From NCBI GenBank assembly GCA_002722955.1, contig PBMZ01000063.1, positions 1-42,433 of the forward strand: a stretch of DNA of 42,433 nucleotides, in the 5' to 3' direction. The translations under genes and the position numbers were made by a program. Source of the DNA: Planctomycetaceae bacterium. Lineage in GTDB: Bacteria > Planctomycetota > Planctomycetia > Planctomycetales > Planctomycetaceae. The notes under the pieces are model-generated. The model was not told the origin of the DNA. It did not search any database and saw only the letters and a program-made list of their open reading frames with translations. The number at the start of each line of letters is the position of its first letter. Positions within the stretch are counted from its first letter, which is position 1. This document shows, piece after piece, positions 1-10,100 of the stretch.

Positions 1-2781
1 ATTGGTTCGAGTCGGCCGTACAACACAAGTTTCCCGTGACGACGCATCAAATGTCATCATCGAAGGCGGCGAAACCGTTCTTTTCCAATACGTGTATAGG
101 CTGCGCCGATAAAGATCGCGACCGTGACTTTGGTTGTAATCGGCGACGGTTGCGATCTCTTTCCATAAGCCGGCAGGTTGGTACGGGCGGACGGATGGGC
201 CGCCAATCCTTTTGTAATAGAGCCCGCTTGCCACGAGGGCTTGATCCCGAATCATCTCGGCCGATAGTCGAACTCGCGGGCCGCGGGCCAGCAAGCGGTT
301 GTCGGGATCTCGTTCATAGAGCGAACGGCTCAAACGCGATGATTGCCGGTACGTACCGCTCATTACGATCAGCTTTTGCATGGCTTTGATATCCCAACGG
401 GACTCGACGAATTGACGGGCAAGCCAATCCAGCAGCTCCGGATGCGTGGGACGTTCGCCTTGTGAACCGAAGTCCTCGGCCGTGCGAACGAGACCTTGGC
501 CGAAATACATCTGCCAGTATCGATTCACGGCCACTCGAGCTGTCAATGGATTGCTGCCGTCAACCAACCAACGAGCAAAGCCCAAGCGATTGTTGGGCAA
601 GTTCGACGTCATCTTTGGCAAGCTGCTGGGCACGCCAGGCTTGACCTTTTCACCGGGCTTGTCGTATTCGCCGCGCTTGAGCACAAACGTGTCGCGCGGT
701 GTTTTCATCTCTTGCATCACCATGACCGTTGGTATTGATGCATAGTACGCGCCTCTTCTTCCCCTTGCCCCCAGCAGTTGACCGTAGAGTTTGCGAACGT
801 TTTCGTCGGCCCCTTGGCGCAGGTAGTACTCTTTCAACTTTGTCGTTTCGGCAACGCTGCGCTGCTTGCTGTCTGTTGAAATGATTTCGTCGATCGATTT
901 CGAGGCGGACAGAATCAACGCTTCTTTCTCCGAAAGACTGCGGGAATAAATGCGAGCGTCATCAATGGCACCGCTAAAGTTGGAATGCCCAGCGCCGACC
1001 CGAATCGGAACGTCATCGGCCGAGAAGGTTTGATTGATGAAGTCTTGGTTGACCTTCAGCTTTGCGGCGCGGCCGTTGATATAGATCGTGATGCCGCTTG
1101 GGACGCGCGAGCCATCGTAGGTCATGGTGACGTGCGTCCATTCGTTGGCTTTGATCTTTTCCTGCGTTTCGACTCGCAAGGAATCGTCCAGCCAACGGAC
1201 GACCAAATTAGCCTGCAAGTGACCGTTTTCTAAATGCAAGTAATAGCCGCGGCCGCGCGTCTCTCGCTTCATTCTGGAGACGATTGTGCCGCTGAGTTTC
1301 TCGGGACGAATCCAGGCGCTGATCGAAAATGGATCGAAGTAAGTGAAGTTTCCGTGCGTCCCGGCTTCGACAAAACTGTTACCGTCAAACGCGGCCGCTT
1401 TGTCGAGAACGCCGTCGGCGAAGACTTGCTTTCCTTCAAACGATGGTTTGTCCTTTTGGCTCTGAGTATCGGTCGCGTTGCCATCGAGCGGGAATCGCGC
1501 CAGCAAGCCCTCGTCGGGAGCCCAATCCATGCGTGTGGGATTGAAGCCTTGCTCCCATTTCGCTTGAGCGTCGGCAATCGATGATGTCGCTGCTTCAAAC
1601 TTGTCCTCGATAGCCTTTAGTGCTCGCTTCAGATCACGGTGCCGTTTGACGTCGCCGGGAGTCGGCGCCTTCATGAATGGGGGTGAGTTGCCCTCTTTGA
1701 TCGCGCGACCGTTCTCGGGGACGTTGTTGAAGTACGCAAAGACTTGATAGAACTCCTTTTGCGAGATCGGGTCGAACTTGTGATCGTGGCAGCGAGCACA
1801 TCCCATCGTCAGACCCAGCCAAACAGTGGCCGTCGTGTCGACGCGGTCGACCACGTATTCAACGTGATACTCTTCCGCGATGATGCCGCCTTCCGCGTTG
1901 CCTCGGTGGTTGCGATTGAATCCACTGGCAATCCGTTGGTCCAGCGTCGCACGAGGAAGCATATCGCCCGCGAGTTGTTCGACCGTGAATTTATCGAACG
2001 GCAAATTTGAGTTGTACGCTTGAATGACCCAATCGCGCCAGCGCCACATATACCGCGGGCCATCGTTTTGATAACCGCTGGTATCGGCATACCGAGCCGC
2101 ATCGAGCCAACGCGCTGCCATGCGTTCGCCATAGGCCTTGGAACGCAACAATCGATCGACAACTCTTTCGTACGCGCCATCAGTATCATCGTCGAGAAAC
2201 GCGTCGATTTCTTCGAGGCTCGGTGGCAATCCGGTCAGGTCAAAGGTGACGCGTCGCAGCAGCGCCGTCTTGATCGCTTCAGGCGACGGCTTCAATCCAA
2301 CGTCTTCAAGTTTCTTGATGACGAAGTTGTCAATGCCGTTGCGAACTGATGCTTTGTGTTGAACTTGGGGCAAGTCGCGCTTACGAGGCGGGATCAAGGA
2401 CCAATGCTTTTCCCACTTGGCTCCCTGTTCGATCCAACGTGTCAGTAGCTCGATCTGTCTCGGCGACAACTCCTTGCCCGAATCTGCTGGCGGCATCTGC
2501 AAGTCGGGGTCGTCGGAAGTGATTCGCTCGATCAGCAGGCTTTGCTTTGGCTTACCGGGCATCACGACGGAGCCGCCGTCTCGCTTTGAGAACAGACCTT
2601 CTTGCTGATCGAAACGCAAGTCGGCTTCGCGATTGTTCTTATCGGGACCGTGACACTGAAAGCACGTGTCCGACAAGATCGGCTGGATGTCACGATTGAA
2701 CTCGATAGCTTGCTGTGCTGAGGCTTGCGAGCACAAGAGAGCCACCAGAGTTGTCAAAGGCAAGATTGTTCGAAGAGCCAT
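1..2781 (-). CDS. Secreted PSCyt1-DUF1549-LamG-DUF1553 protein, 3' end beyond window
   Basis: This 927-codon open reading frame on the minus strand starts at ATG 2781 and runs off the left edge without a stop. Read by hand, it opens with a hydrophobic signal peptide (cleavage near SQASAQ). A PSCyt1 haem-type motif CFQCH follows at residues 40-44, then the sequence GPDKNNREADLRFD, typical of planctomycete cytochrome-like proteins. A DUF1549 region follows (RRVTFDLTGLPPS, RWLDAARYADTSGYQND, GCARCHDHKFDPI). A laminin-G-like insert lies at about residues 424-610 (LLARFPLDGNATD ... GAIDDARIYSR). DUF1553 begins near residue 726 (NRLGFARWLVDGSNPLTARV) and is cut by the window edge. Such proteins are exported and expanded in Planctomycetes. 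Their biochemical role is unproven, though links to polysaccharide breakdown have been suggested. The family call is firm; the function is not. Confidence 0.93.
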   Translation of the reverse strand, partial: MALRTILPLTTLVALLCSQASAQQAIEFNRDIQPILSDTCFQCHGPDKNNREADLRFDQQEGLFSKRDGGSVVMPGKPKQSLLIERITSDDPDLQMPPADSGKELSPRQIELLTRWIEQGAKWEKHWSLIPPRKRDLPQVQHKASVRNGIDNFVIKKLEDVGLKPSPEAIKTALLRRVTFDLTGLPPSLEEIDAFLDDDTDGAYERVVDRLLRSKAYGERMAARWLDAARYADTSGYQNDGPRYMWRWRDWVIQAYNSNLPFDKFTVEQLAGDMLPRATLDQRIASGFNRNHRGNAEGGIIAEEYHVEYVVDRVDTTATVWLGLTMGCARCHDHKFDPISQKEFYQVFAYFNNVPENGRAIKEGNSPPFMKAPTPGDVKRHRDLKRALKAIEDKFEAATSSIADAQAKWEQGFNPTRMDWAPDEGLLARFPLDGNATDTQSQKDKPSFEGKQVFADGVLDKAAAFDGNSFVEAGTHGNFTYFDPFSISAWIRPEKLSGTIVSRMKRETRGRGYYLHLENGHLQANLVVRWLDDSLRVETQEKIKANEWTHVTMTYDGSRVPSGITIYINGRAAKLKVNQDFINQTFSADDVPIRVGAGHSNFSGAIDDARIYSRSLSEKEALILSASKSIDEIISTDSKQRSVAETTKLKEYYLRQGADENVRKLYGQLLGARGRRGAYYASIPTVMVMQEMKTPRDTFVLKRGEYDKPGEKVKPGVPSSLPKMTSNLPNNRLGFARWLVDGSNPLTARVAVNRYWQMYFGQGLVRTAEDFGSQGERPTHPELLDWLARQFVESRWDIKAMQKLIVMSGTYRQSSRLSRSLYERDPDNRLLARGPRVRLSAEMIRDQALVASGLYYKRIGGPSVRPYQPAGLWKEIATVADYNQSHGRDLYRRSLYTYWKRTVSPPSMMTFDASSRETCVVRPTRTN

Positions 2782-2914
2782 GCTGCTACCTCCAAGAATT
2801 GACACCAGACCAAAATACCAAAACTGACTGCTCCCATGCAAAGCGGTGTTGTCGTCCGAGTGGGATGCTGCTGAAATAACTTGACCAGAACATCGTGGTT
2901 AGCGAACTGAGAGC

Positions 2915-3457
2915 ATGCATCAACCGATCGTCAACTTTGTGGTTTTCCAAGCAGCGTGGTTCGCCTGCGTGCTCGGCGGAGCCTATGGTTATCCGTGGAC
3001 TGGTGTGATCGCCACGATTGTTTGGCTGGGGCTGCATTTGGTTTGGCATCCCAACCGCGAAGGCGAGATTAAGCTATTCCTTGCCGGGGCGGTGCTCGGA
3101 TACCTTGCCGATTCGATTTTGGTGAGTGCCGGAATCTTGGTCTTCTCGCCGGAAGCACGGCTAGTTGGGCCTAGTCCACTGTGGATGGTGGCGTTGTGGT
3201 TAGGTTTCGTCGCCACTTTTCATAACGCGATGAAATGGATGTCGGGACGCTACCTGCTGGGAACGGTCCTGGGGGTGATTGCCGGTCCGATCGCGTATTG
3301 GGGTGGGGCAAGATTAGAGGCCGTCACCTTTGCTGATCCGTTTGGCCTGACGATGGCCGCTATCTCGGTCGAGTGGGCGATTGCCATGCCGTTGCTATTA
3401 TATGTCTCGAAACTGACTGAGTTACCAAGCGAGCCACCGGAACAGGAAACGGAATGA
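2915..3457 (+). CDS. DUF2878 family integral membrane protein
   Basis: The 180-residue product is almost entirely hydrophobic, with five or six predicted membrane segments. It carries family-like features such as NFVVFQAAWFACVLGGA at the start, LHLVWHPNREGEIKLFLAGAVLGYLADS in the middle and PLLLYVSKL near the end, which match the DUF2878 family as I know it. Its stop overlaps the next gene's start (ATGA), so the two are very probably translated together. In Proteobacteria DUF2878 genes are often found with a DUF1295 gene in clusters with cyclopropane-fatty-acid synthase-like methyltransferases, which hints at a lipid-related role. Here only the DUF2878-DUF1295 part is present. The molecular function is unknown. 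Confidence 0.85.
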   Translation: MHQPIVNFVVFQAAWFACVLGGAYGYPWTGVIATIVWLGLHLVWHPNREGEIKLFLAGAVLGYLADSILVSAGILVFSPEARLVGPSPLWMVALWLGFVATFHNAMKWMSGRYLLGTVLGVIAGPIAYWGGARLEAVTFADPFGLTMAAISVEWAIAMPLLLYVSKLTELPSEPPEQETE

Positions 3458-4257
3458 GTCCACTAGTTTTGGCTTTGAGCGGCTGGGGCATCATGGTCGT
3501 GGTGATGTCGTTGCTGTGGTATTACCAATACAAGGGCGGTGACGCGGGTATCGTCGATGTTGCCTGGGCTGCCGGAGTCGGTCTGCTGTCGGTTTACTTT
3601 GCCGTGCTCAGCCAAGGGGATAGCCAGCGGCGGATTGTTGTGGGCGTGCTTGCTGGCATTTGGGCGTTTCGCTTAAGCGGCCACATTTTCTACCGCGTTC
3701 TTAAGATGCCCGAGGATGGTCGCTATCAAGAACTCAAAGAGACAAAGGGTGACGGCTCGCAAGCGTGGCTGTTCAAGTTCTTTCAGCTTCAAGCTTTCTG
3801 GAGCATGCTGTTCGCCTTGCCCATGCTGAACGTCGCCACGAATTCCGAGCCGCTTGGCCTGACCGACTGGATCGGCATTGGTGTCTGGCTGGTTGCTTCA
3901 TTGGGCGAGTCGATCGCGGATAAACAGTTGAACTCGTTTCGATTGAACCCTGATAACCAAGGCAAGGTTTGCCGTGACGGGCTTTGGTATTACTCGCGGC
4001 ACCCAAATTACTTTTTCGAGTGGATTCATTGGTGGGGTTATGTCTTGTTGGCATTCGGTGGCCCGCTGTGGTGGCTGAATCTGCTTGGTCCCATCTGCAT
4101 GCTTTGGTTCCTCACCAAAGTCACCGGCGTGCCTCCAACCGAACGCCAAGCCTTAAAAAGTCGCGGTGATGCCTATCGCGAGTACCAGCGAACCACGAGT
4201 GTCTTCTTTCCGTGGCCGCCGAAAGCTGATGCGGCGGCTACCGGAAGTGATGACTGA
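3454..4257 (+). CDS. DUF1295 family membrane protein (steroid 5-alpha-reductase/isoprenylcysteine methyltransferase-like fold)
   Basis: The 267-residue polytopic membrane protein starts inside the preceding stop (ATGA overlap). It shows DUF1295 hallmarks: a GIVDVAWAAG segment near residue 30, and a C-terminal reductase-like block CRDGLWYYSRHPNYFFEWIHWWGYVLLA followed by GVPPTERQALKSRGDAYREYQRTTSVFFPWPP. The RHPNYFFE and YREYQRTTS stretches correspond to the cofactor-binding region conserved in the steroid reductase / methyltransferase superfamily. It probably acts on a lipid in the cytoplasmic membrane together with the upstream DUF2878 protein. The exact substrate cannot be told from sequence. 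Confidence 0.9.
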   Translation: MSPLVLALSGWGIMVVVMSLLWYYQYKGGDAGIVDVAWAAGVGLLSVYFAVLSQGDSQRRIVVGVLAGIWAFRLSGHIFYRVLKMPEDGRYQELKETKGDGSQAWLFKFFQLQAFWSMLFALPMLNVATNSEPLGLTDWIGIGVWLVASLGESIADKQLNSFRLNPDNQGKVCRDGLWYYSRHPNYFFEWIHWWGYVLLAFGGPLWWLNLLGPICMLWFLTKVTGVPPTERQALKSRGDAYREYQRTTSVFFPWPPKADAAATGSDD

Positions 4258-4269
4258 AGTGCCAAAGCG

Positions 4270-4635
4270 ATGGAATCACCCGACGAACCAAATGGTGAGA
4301 CCCCCGTGTTTGAACATCCAAGGCGTTGCGCTTGGATGTGTGGTCTCAGCCTCGTCGCGGTGATGTTGGCTGTCGTTGTCAACGAGAGCGATCGGGATCG
4401 AATGTCGATTTCCTTGGTGGTGGTCGTCGAGACCATCCTTTCCCTGATTTCTGCAATCCTCGTGATCCGATTAGCGCTGTTGGGCGTTCGAGGTCACGGC
4501 GAAGGGGAAAAGTTTCTTTCCGTGACGTGTATCGCGGTCTCCACATTGGCGCTGTGGACTTTGATCTACGCTTGGAGTGATTGGATTGATCTCTTGCTGC
4601 GTGTCTTCAATCGACTTTCCCAGCCGCCTGCTTAA
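4270..4635 (+). CDS. Small hypothetical membrane protein
   Basis: This 121-codon frame starts 12 nt after the DUF1295 stop and has the same orientation, so it is probably the third gene of that operon. The product has a short polar N-terminus with MESPDEPNGETP, then three hydrophobic stretches (around residues 24-38, 50-70 and 83-102). I recognise no family. The close spacing, the plausible membrane topology and the absence of a better frame support a real gene, but nothing shows its role. Confidence 0.5.
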   Translation: MESPDEPNGETPVFEHPRRCAWMCGLSLVAVMLAVVVNESDRDRMSISLVVVVETILSLISAILVIRLALLGVRGHGEGEKFLSVTCIAVSTLALWTLIYAWSDWIDLLLRVFNRLSQPPA

Positions 4636-4725
4636 ACCCATAGTCAACGACAGAAACAATAACTATACTGTTGGCATCCCTGACATCATTCTCACGCCGA
4701 ATGCTTTCTCCACCCGAGGACTCCC

Positions 4726-5586
4726 ATGCATCGTGAAAGCGCGATCGACGAATTTGAATCCATGTTTCGGCGAGCCGAACGGGAACCTTACATTTATGAG
4801 CAGCTTGGCGTTAACCGAGTCGCTCTGATCACCGACGGCACGACCGAAGAAGCCGCAAATCGAATGGCTGGCGTCCGTGGATTCGCCGACCCTTTGACGA
4901 AGGCCGAAAACTGGGGCATCGTCTCCGGCGCTGATTTCTCGAACATCGCCGAGATGCTGACCAAGGTCGAGGAGATCAAGCCTGACTTGATCGTCGCTCA
5001 CCGGCATCTCAACGAACGATCCACGCTACTCCGCGAGAGCCTTGGTGCGTATGTCGATGTTTTGACGCAAACGGTCGATGCCCCCGTGCTGCTGTTAGCG
5101 GGCACGAAGGCGAATCCCGTCTCGATCGATGATCGCCGCTGCCGTGAGGTCATGGTCATCACGGATCACATCAAGGGAGACAATCGGTTAGTCAACTTCG
5201 GCGCTGCGATGGCGGCTCCGGATGGCGAAGTGTACCTTTGCCATATCGAGGACGACGCGGTCTTCGAGCGATACATGAGGGTCATCGAACAGATTCCCGG
5301 CCTCGACACCGAGACAGCTCGCACGGAAATTAGCGCCCAATTGACCAGCGACGCACAAAACTTCATCGATGGCTGCATCGAGGGGCTCGGTCAAAACGTT
5401 GCCAGCATCAAAGCACACTCGATCGTCGAACGCGGCCATCGACTGCACGATTACAAGCGATTGGTGAAGAGCCACGAAATCGACATGATTGTCATCAACA
5501 CGAAGGATGAGGAACAGCTTGCCATGCATGGAATGGCATATACGCTGGCTGTGGAGATGGTCGACACGGCTTTGTTGCTGCTGTAG
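4726..5586 (+). CDS. Universal stress protein (UspA)-like protein
   Basis: The 286-residue soluble protein appears to hold two Usp-like alpha/beta halves. The first ends with LTQTVDAPVLLLAG near residue 125, and the second starts with REVMVITDHIKGDN and ends with LAVEMVDTALLLL. The usual ATP-binding G-x2-G-x9-G(S/T) signature of ATP-binding Usp proteins is not visible in the second half, so it may be a non-nucleotide-binding member. It lies 66 nt upstream of an NhaD-type antiporter in the same orientation. Usp-like genes beside cation transporters are common, and a regulatory partner for the transporter is a reasonable inference. The family call is moderately firm. Confidence 0.78.
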   Translation: MHRESAIDEFESMFRRAEREPYIYEQLGVNRVALITDGTTEEAANRMAGVRGFADPLTKAENWGIVSGADFSNIAEMLTKVEEIKPDLIVAHRHLNERSTLLRESLGAYVDVLTQTVDAPVLLLAGTKANPVSIDDRRCREVMVITDHIKGDNRLVNFGAAMAAPDGEVYLCHIEDDAVFERYMRVIEQIPGLDTETARTEISAQLTSDAQNFIDGCIEGLGQNVASIKAHSIVERGHRLHDYKRLVKSHEIDMIVINTKDEEQLAMHGMAYTLAVEMVDTALLLL

Positions 5587-5652
5587 ACGTATTACTCAAC
5601 GCAAACAACGAATCATTCTCGAGAAGCCCGCAACATCAAAGGACGTTGCCAC

Positions 5653-7101
5653 ATGAACTCGACGAGCTTATTTCTTCTTGCCGCTGACGCCGAACACGGA
5701 CCGGAACACGAGGTGGCAACTTGGGTTACCGTGCTGTTCGCAGCCATCTTGGTCGCCATGGTCGCCGCGTTGGCTTTCGAGGAAAAGATTCACGCCAAAA
5801 AATCCATCATCGTCGGATTCTTCGCGGGTGTGTGTTTGATCACCGCGACGCTGCTGCATCTGCTGACGTTCGGTGAGGTCCATTTGCCCAACGGTCACGA
5901 GATGGATTTACCGATCTACGTACCCGCCATCGAATGGGGAGTGATCACCATCATTCTGGGTGCTAGTTTATTCGTTGAGGTCACGAGCCGATCCGGCGTC
6001 TTCACCTGGCTGGCGATCAAGCTAACCAAGAAATCCAGCGGCAACCCGTGGATGCTGCTGATTTATTACGGCCTGCTGACAGTGATCTTTTCCGCCGTTT
6101 TGAACAACGTCACGGCCATGATCATCATCGGCTCGCTGACGACCGTTTCCCTGAAGAAGCTAGAACGCGAGGACTTGCTACTGGGCTTCTTATTGGTCGA
6201 GGGTCTGCTGACGAACGTTGGCGGATTGCTGACGCTGATTAGTAGCGTGCCCAACATCATTGTTGGGAAGACGGCAGGGATCAGCTTCGTTAAGTTCTTT
6301 ATCGTCGCGGCGCCGTATGTTGTTCTAGCGACGCTTGCCACGCTCGTGATGGGCAAGGTCATCTTCAAGATTTCCGGCTACAAAACAGAAGAGGAAAGCA
6401 ATAAGGCGAAAGAATTGGTCGCTGGCTTTGACGAGAACGAAAGCATTCCCAGTGCCAAATTCTTCTGGATGTCCGTCGCGGCCTTGGTTGCTTTCATCGC
6501 GTGCTTGTCGGCTCAATCGGCGTTGCCGTTTGGTTTGGATCAGCTTGGCATGGGCTTCATCGCACTGATGTTTGCTGGCATCATGTTGTTGGCATACAAG
6601 CACGAGGTCGACAAGTTTTACTCGGTCGTCGACTGGGATTTGCTGGCCTTTTTTGCGGGCCTGTTCGTCGTCATCAACACGATGGAACACGCTCAAGTTT
6701 TGGAGATGATCGGTTCTGGGATTGGCGCGATGTTAGAGCTTCCGCAAAGCGCTGCATCCAGTCTGCTCTTGGCAAGCTCGGCGGTTGCGAGTTCTGTCAC
6801 TGACAACATCCCGCTAGCGGCCATGCTGGCGAAGATTTTGGAGACCAACCTCAGCGTCGTGAACGCACAACCGGAAATGAGCGCATCGCCGTTCTGGTGG
6901 TGCGTCATCTTCGGAGCCAACTTAGGCGGCAACATCACACCAATTGGCTCGGCATCAACGGTCGTTGCGATGACGATCATCCACAAACAGAAGCTGAACC
7001 TCTCGTTCATGGGCTTCGTCAAAGCGGCCGTGCCCTTCGCCGCCGTTCAGATCGTGCTGGCGATTATCTACGTCTTGGTGGCCGGACCGATTTTGCTTTA
7101 G
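5653..7101 (+). CDS. nhaD: NhaD-type Na+/H+ antiporter (ArsB/NhaD, ion transporter superfamily)
   Basis: The 482-residue protein has about twelve hydrophobic segments and the length usual for NhaD. Family-like features are the early FEEKIHAKKS loop after the first membrane segment, the SAVLNNVTAMIIIGSLT block near residue 150, and the symmetrical SSVTDNIPLAAML and GANLGGNITPIGSASTVVAM blocks in the second half, which hold the polar residues of the ion site in this superfamily. It should exchange sodium or lithium for protons across the cytoplasmic membrane, which suits a marine or salt-exposed lifestyle. The preceding Usp-like gene is likely co-transcribed. Arsenite permeases share the fold, but the N-terminus and motif spacing favour NhaD. 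Confidence 0.87.
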   Translation: MNSTSLFLLAADAEHGPEHEVATWVTVLFAAILVAMVAALAFEEKIHAKKSIIVGFFAGVCLITATLLHLLTFGEVHLPNGHEMDLPIYVPAIEWGVITIILGASLFVEVTSRSGVFTWLAIKLTKKSSGNPWMLLIYYGLLTVIFSAVLNNVTAMIIIGSLTTVSLKKLEREDLLLGFLLVEGLLTNVGGLLTLISSVPNIIVGKTAGISFVKFFIVAAPYVVLATLATLVMGKVIFKISGYKTEEESNKAKELVAGFDENESIPSAKFFWMSVAALVAFIACLSAQSALPFGLDQLGMGFIALMFAGIMLLAYKHEVDKFYSVVDWDLLAFFAGLFVVINTMEHAQVLEMIGSGIGAMLELPQSAASSLLLASSAVASSVTDNIPLAAMLAKILETNLSVVNAQPEMSASPFWWCVIFGANLGGNITPIGSASTVVAMTIIHKQKLNLSFMGFVKAAVPFAAVQIVLAIIYVLVAGPILL

Positions 7102-7152
7102 GTTGAGCTTCTGTTTCCATTTTAGGCTCAGCCACTAGAATACTTGGCACGA

Positions 7153-10100
7153 ATGCCAACCGAACAACTGCAGACCTATTCTCAGCTATCGGAACTGGTG
7201 CTGTGTTTGCATCAGAACGAAGGCTTCTCGGCGGTTGTTGCGGCACTGCGAAACGGTCACAGTGCCGCTGTCGATGGAGCCTGGGGCTCAGCGTGCGCGC
7301 TGACCGCGGCGGCATTGGCAGAGCAGGCCCCCTCGACAATCATTGTTGTCCTTTCTCGCGTCAAAGACGCGGATGAGTTTGCCGACGATCTCTCGGCCTT
7401 TGTCGAATCCACGCCGCTTGTCTTTCCTGCCTGGGAAACACTTCCCCAAGAACACGACGTTACCGACTCGATTTTCGGCGGTCGATTGCGAGTCCTCCGC
7501 GCGTTGGCTGCGCCCAGTCCGCCACAAATCGTGGTCACTAGTATCGCCGCGCTCTTGCAACCCGTGCCAAGTCGCCAGGAGTTGAAACAGTCAACCCGCA
7601 CGATTCGGGTAGGCGACGAGCTGGAACCCGACGACTTCTTGAAGTGGCTCCACGATCGGGGCTTTGATCGAGTTACCGGTATTCAGCTTCCAGGCGAGTT
7701 CAGTGTTCATGGAGGTATCGTCGACGTCTATCCGCCCGATGCGCTGGATCCGTTGCGGTTCGAGTTCTTCGGTGACGAGGTGGAATCGATTCGCTGTTTT
7801 GATGTCGAGAGTCAGCGCACGATCCAAAACCTGGATGAAGCTGGCTTAACACTGGTTGCTCCCGTCAAAGTCGAGGATGGCAGCAACCACACGTCATCTC
7901 ATACCACGGGCGAGCACTTCTGCGAGGCGTTGCCTTCCGATGCTTGGGTCGGGTTGGTCGAATTGCAAGAACTCGTCGAGGAGGGCCGTCATTACTTGGA
8001 TCGGCTCAGCAATCCACGCGGCATGTACACCGTTGAGGCCACGTTGTCTCGATGTACGGATTTTCCTTCTGTCAGCATCGCTCCGCTGTCGGCGGACAGC
8101 TTCGAGATCTCTTGCCATCTTCAAATCGAATCCATCGAACGATTCACCGGGCCCAAAAGTGAAGTTCTGCAAGAACTGGCCAGCGTCGTCGGTCAGGACG
8201 AGCACGTATTGATCGCGTGCCACAACGAAGGCGAACGCGACCGGTTGACGGAGCTGTTCGAGGATAGCGATAGCGGAATCACCGAACGCGTTCAATTCTG
8301 CGTCGGGCGAGTGGCGCGCGGGTTCCGCTTGGTCTTCGAGCAGTTGATCGTGATCAGCGATCACGAGTTGTTCGGTCGCACAGAAGTTCGCCGCAAGACG
8401 CGCAAACGACGCATCGAGTCGCGCGCAATCGACAGCTTCCTTGATCTGAACGAAGGCGACTTGGTTGTTCACCTGACCAACGGCATCGGTCGCTATCGTG
8501 GTATGAAGCTGCTGGAAAAAGATGGTGCGACAGAAGAACACCTCGTTCTGGAATTCCGGGATCGAGTTCACGTTTATGTGCCGATTTCGCTGATTCACTT
8601 GGTACAGAAATATGTTGGCGCGGCGAAATCCGTGCCGACGCTTTCCAAGTTGGGCACGACAACCTGGTCGAAGAAAAAGAAGAAGGTCGCTGAAGCCGTT
8701 CACGACTTGGCGGCGGACATGTTACGACTACAAGCGGCGCGAGAAGCCAAACCGGGATTGTCGTATCCCGCAGACACGAAATGGCAGCTCGAGTTCGAAG
8801 CCTCGTTTCCTTACACCGAAACGAAAGATCAAGTTCAAGCCATCAACGATTGCAAGGATGACTTAGAACGCAACCGCCCCATGGACCGTTTGATCTGCGG
8901 CGATGTTGGCTATGGAAAGACCGAAGTGGCGATGCGGTCGATTTTCAAGGTCGTTGACTCGGGCCGTCAAGCGGCGGTGCTCGTGCCGACGACGGTCCTT
9001 GCCGAACAACACTTTCGCACGTTCAGCGAGCGGATGGCCGAGTACCCAATCACGATTGCTTGCCTTTCTCGGTTTAAGGCCAAGTCGGAACTGCAGCAAT
9101 CACTTGAGGGCATGGCTGCGGGGAGTGTCGACGTTGTTGTGGGCACGCATCGGTTAGTGCAAAAGGATGTGAGATTTAAGGACCTTGGCATCATCGTCAT
9201 CGACGAGGAGCAGCGCTTTGGTGTCGCGGCCAAGGAGATGTTGAAACAGTTGCGATTGGAAGTTGACGTGTTGACGCTCAGCGCGACACCGATCCCGCGA
9301 ACTCTGCACATGTCGCTGTTGGGTATCCGTGACATTTCGAACTTGCAGACGGCACCACAGGATCGCATGTCGATCGTCACACGAGTCTGCCGTTTCGATG
9401 GCGATTTGGTGCGTCAGGCGATTGTGCGAGAACTGAATCGAAACGGGCAGGTCTACTTCGTCCACAATCGCGTTTACAACATTCACGCCGTCGCGGATCG
9501 AATCCGTGAGATCGTACCGGAAGCGACCATCGATGTGGCTCACGGACAAATGAGCGGCAACGACTTGGAAGACGCCATGTGGCGGTTCGTCACCGGTCGC
9601 ACGGACGTCTTGGTCTGCACAACGATCATCGAAAGCGGTGTAGACATTCCCAACGCCAACACGATCTGCATTCACCAAGCCAACATATACGGGCTGGCTG
9701 ACCTGCATCAACTGCGAGGCCGCGTCGGCCGATACCGAAACCGAGCTTACTGTTACTTGCTGTTGGAAGAGGGCAGGACAGTTACCACAACCGCCGCGAA
9801 ACGATTGAAGGCGATCGAGGAGTACAGCGAACTCGGCGCCGGGTTCAAGATCGCAATGCGGGACCTCGAGATTCGCGGTGCCGGCAATATCCTGGGCACG
9901 GAACAAAGCGGTCACATTATGACCGTCGGTTACGAGCTGTATTGCCAACTGCTCGAAAACGCTGTGCGACGCTTGAAGAATGAAGCTCCGCGCGAGTTCC
10001 ACCACACGTCGATTAATCTTCCCGTCAAAGCGTACATCCCCGACTCTTACATTCCGCCGGGACGGCAAAAGATCGAGATGTACCGCAAGCTTTCCCTGGT

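Noticed and set aside
7102..7143. Weak hairpin GGTTGAGC ... GCTCAGCC between nhaD and mfd as a terminator
   Set aside because: Only an 8-bp imperfect stem with no T-run; too weak to list as a terminator.
7894..8703. 269-codon open frame on the minus strand
   Set aside because: It is antisense to mfd and has no plausible domain.
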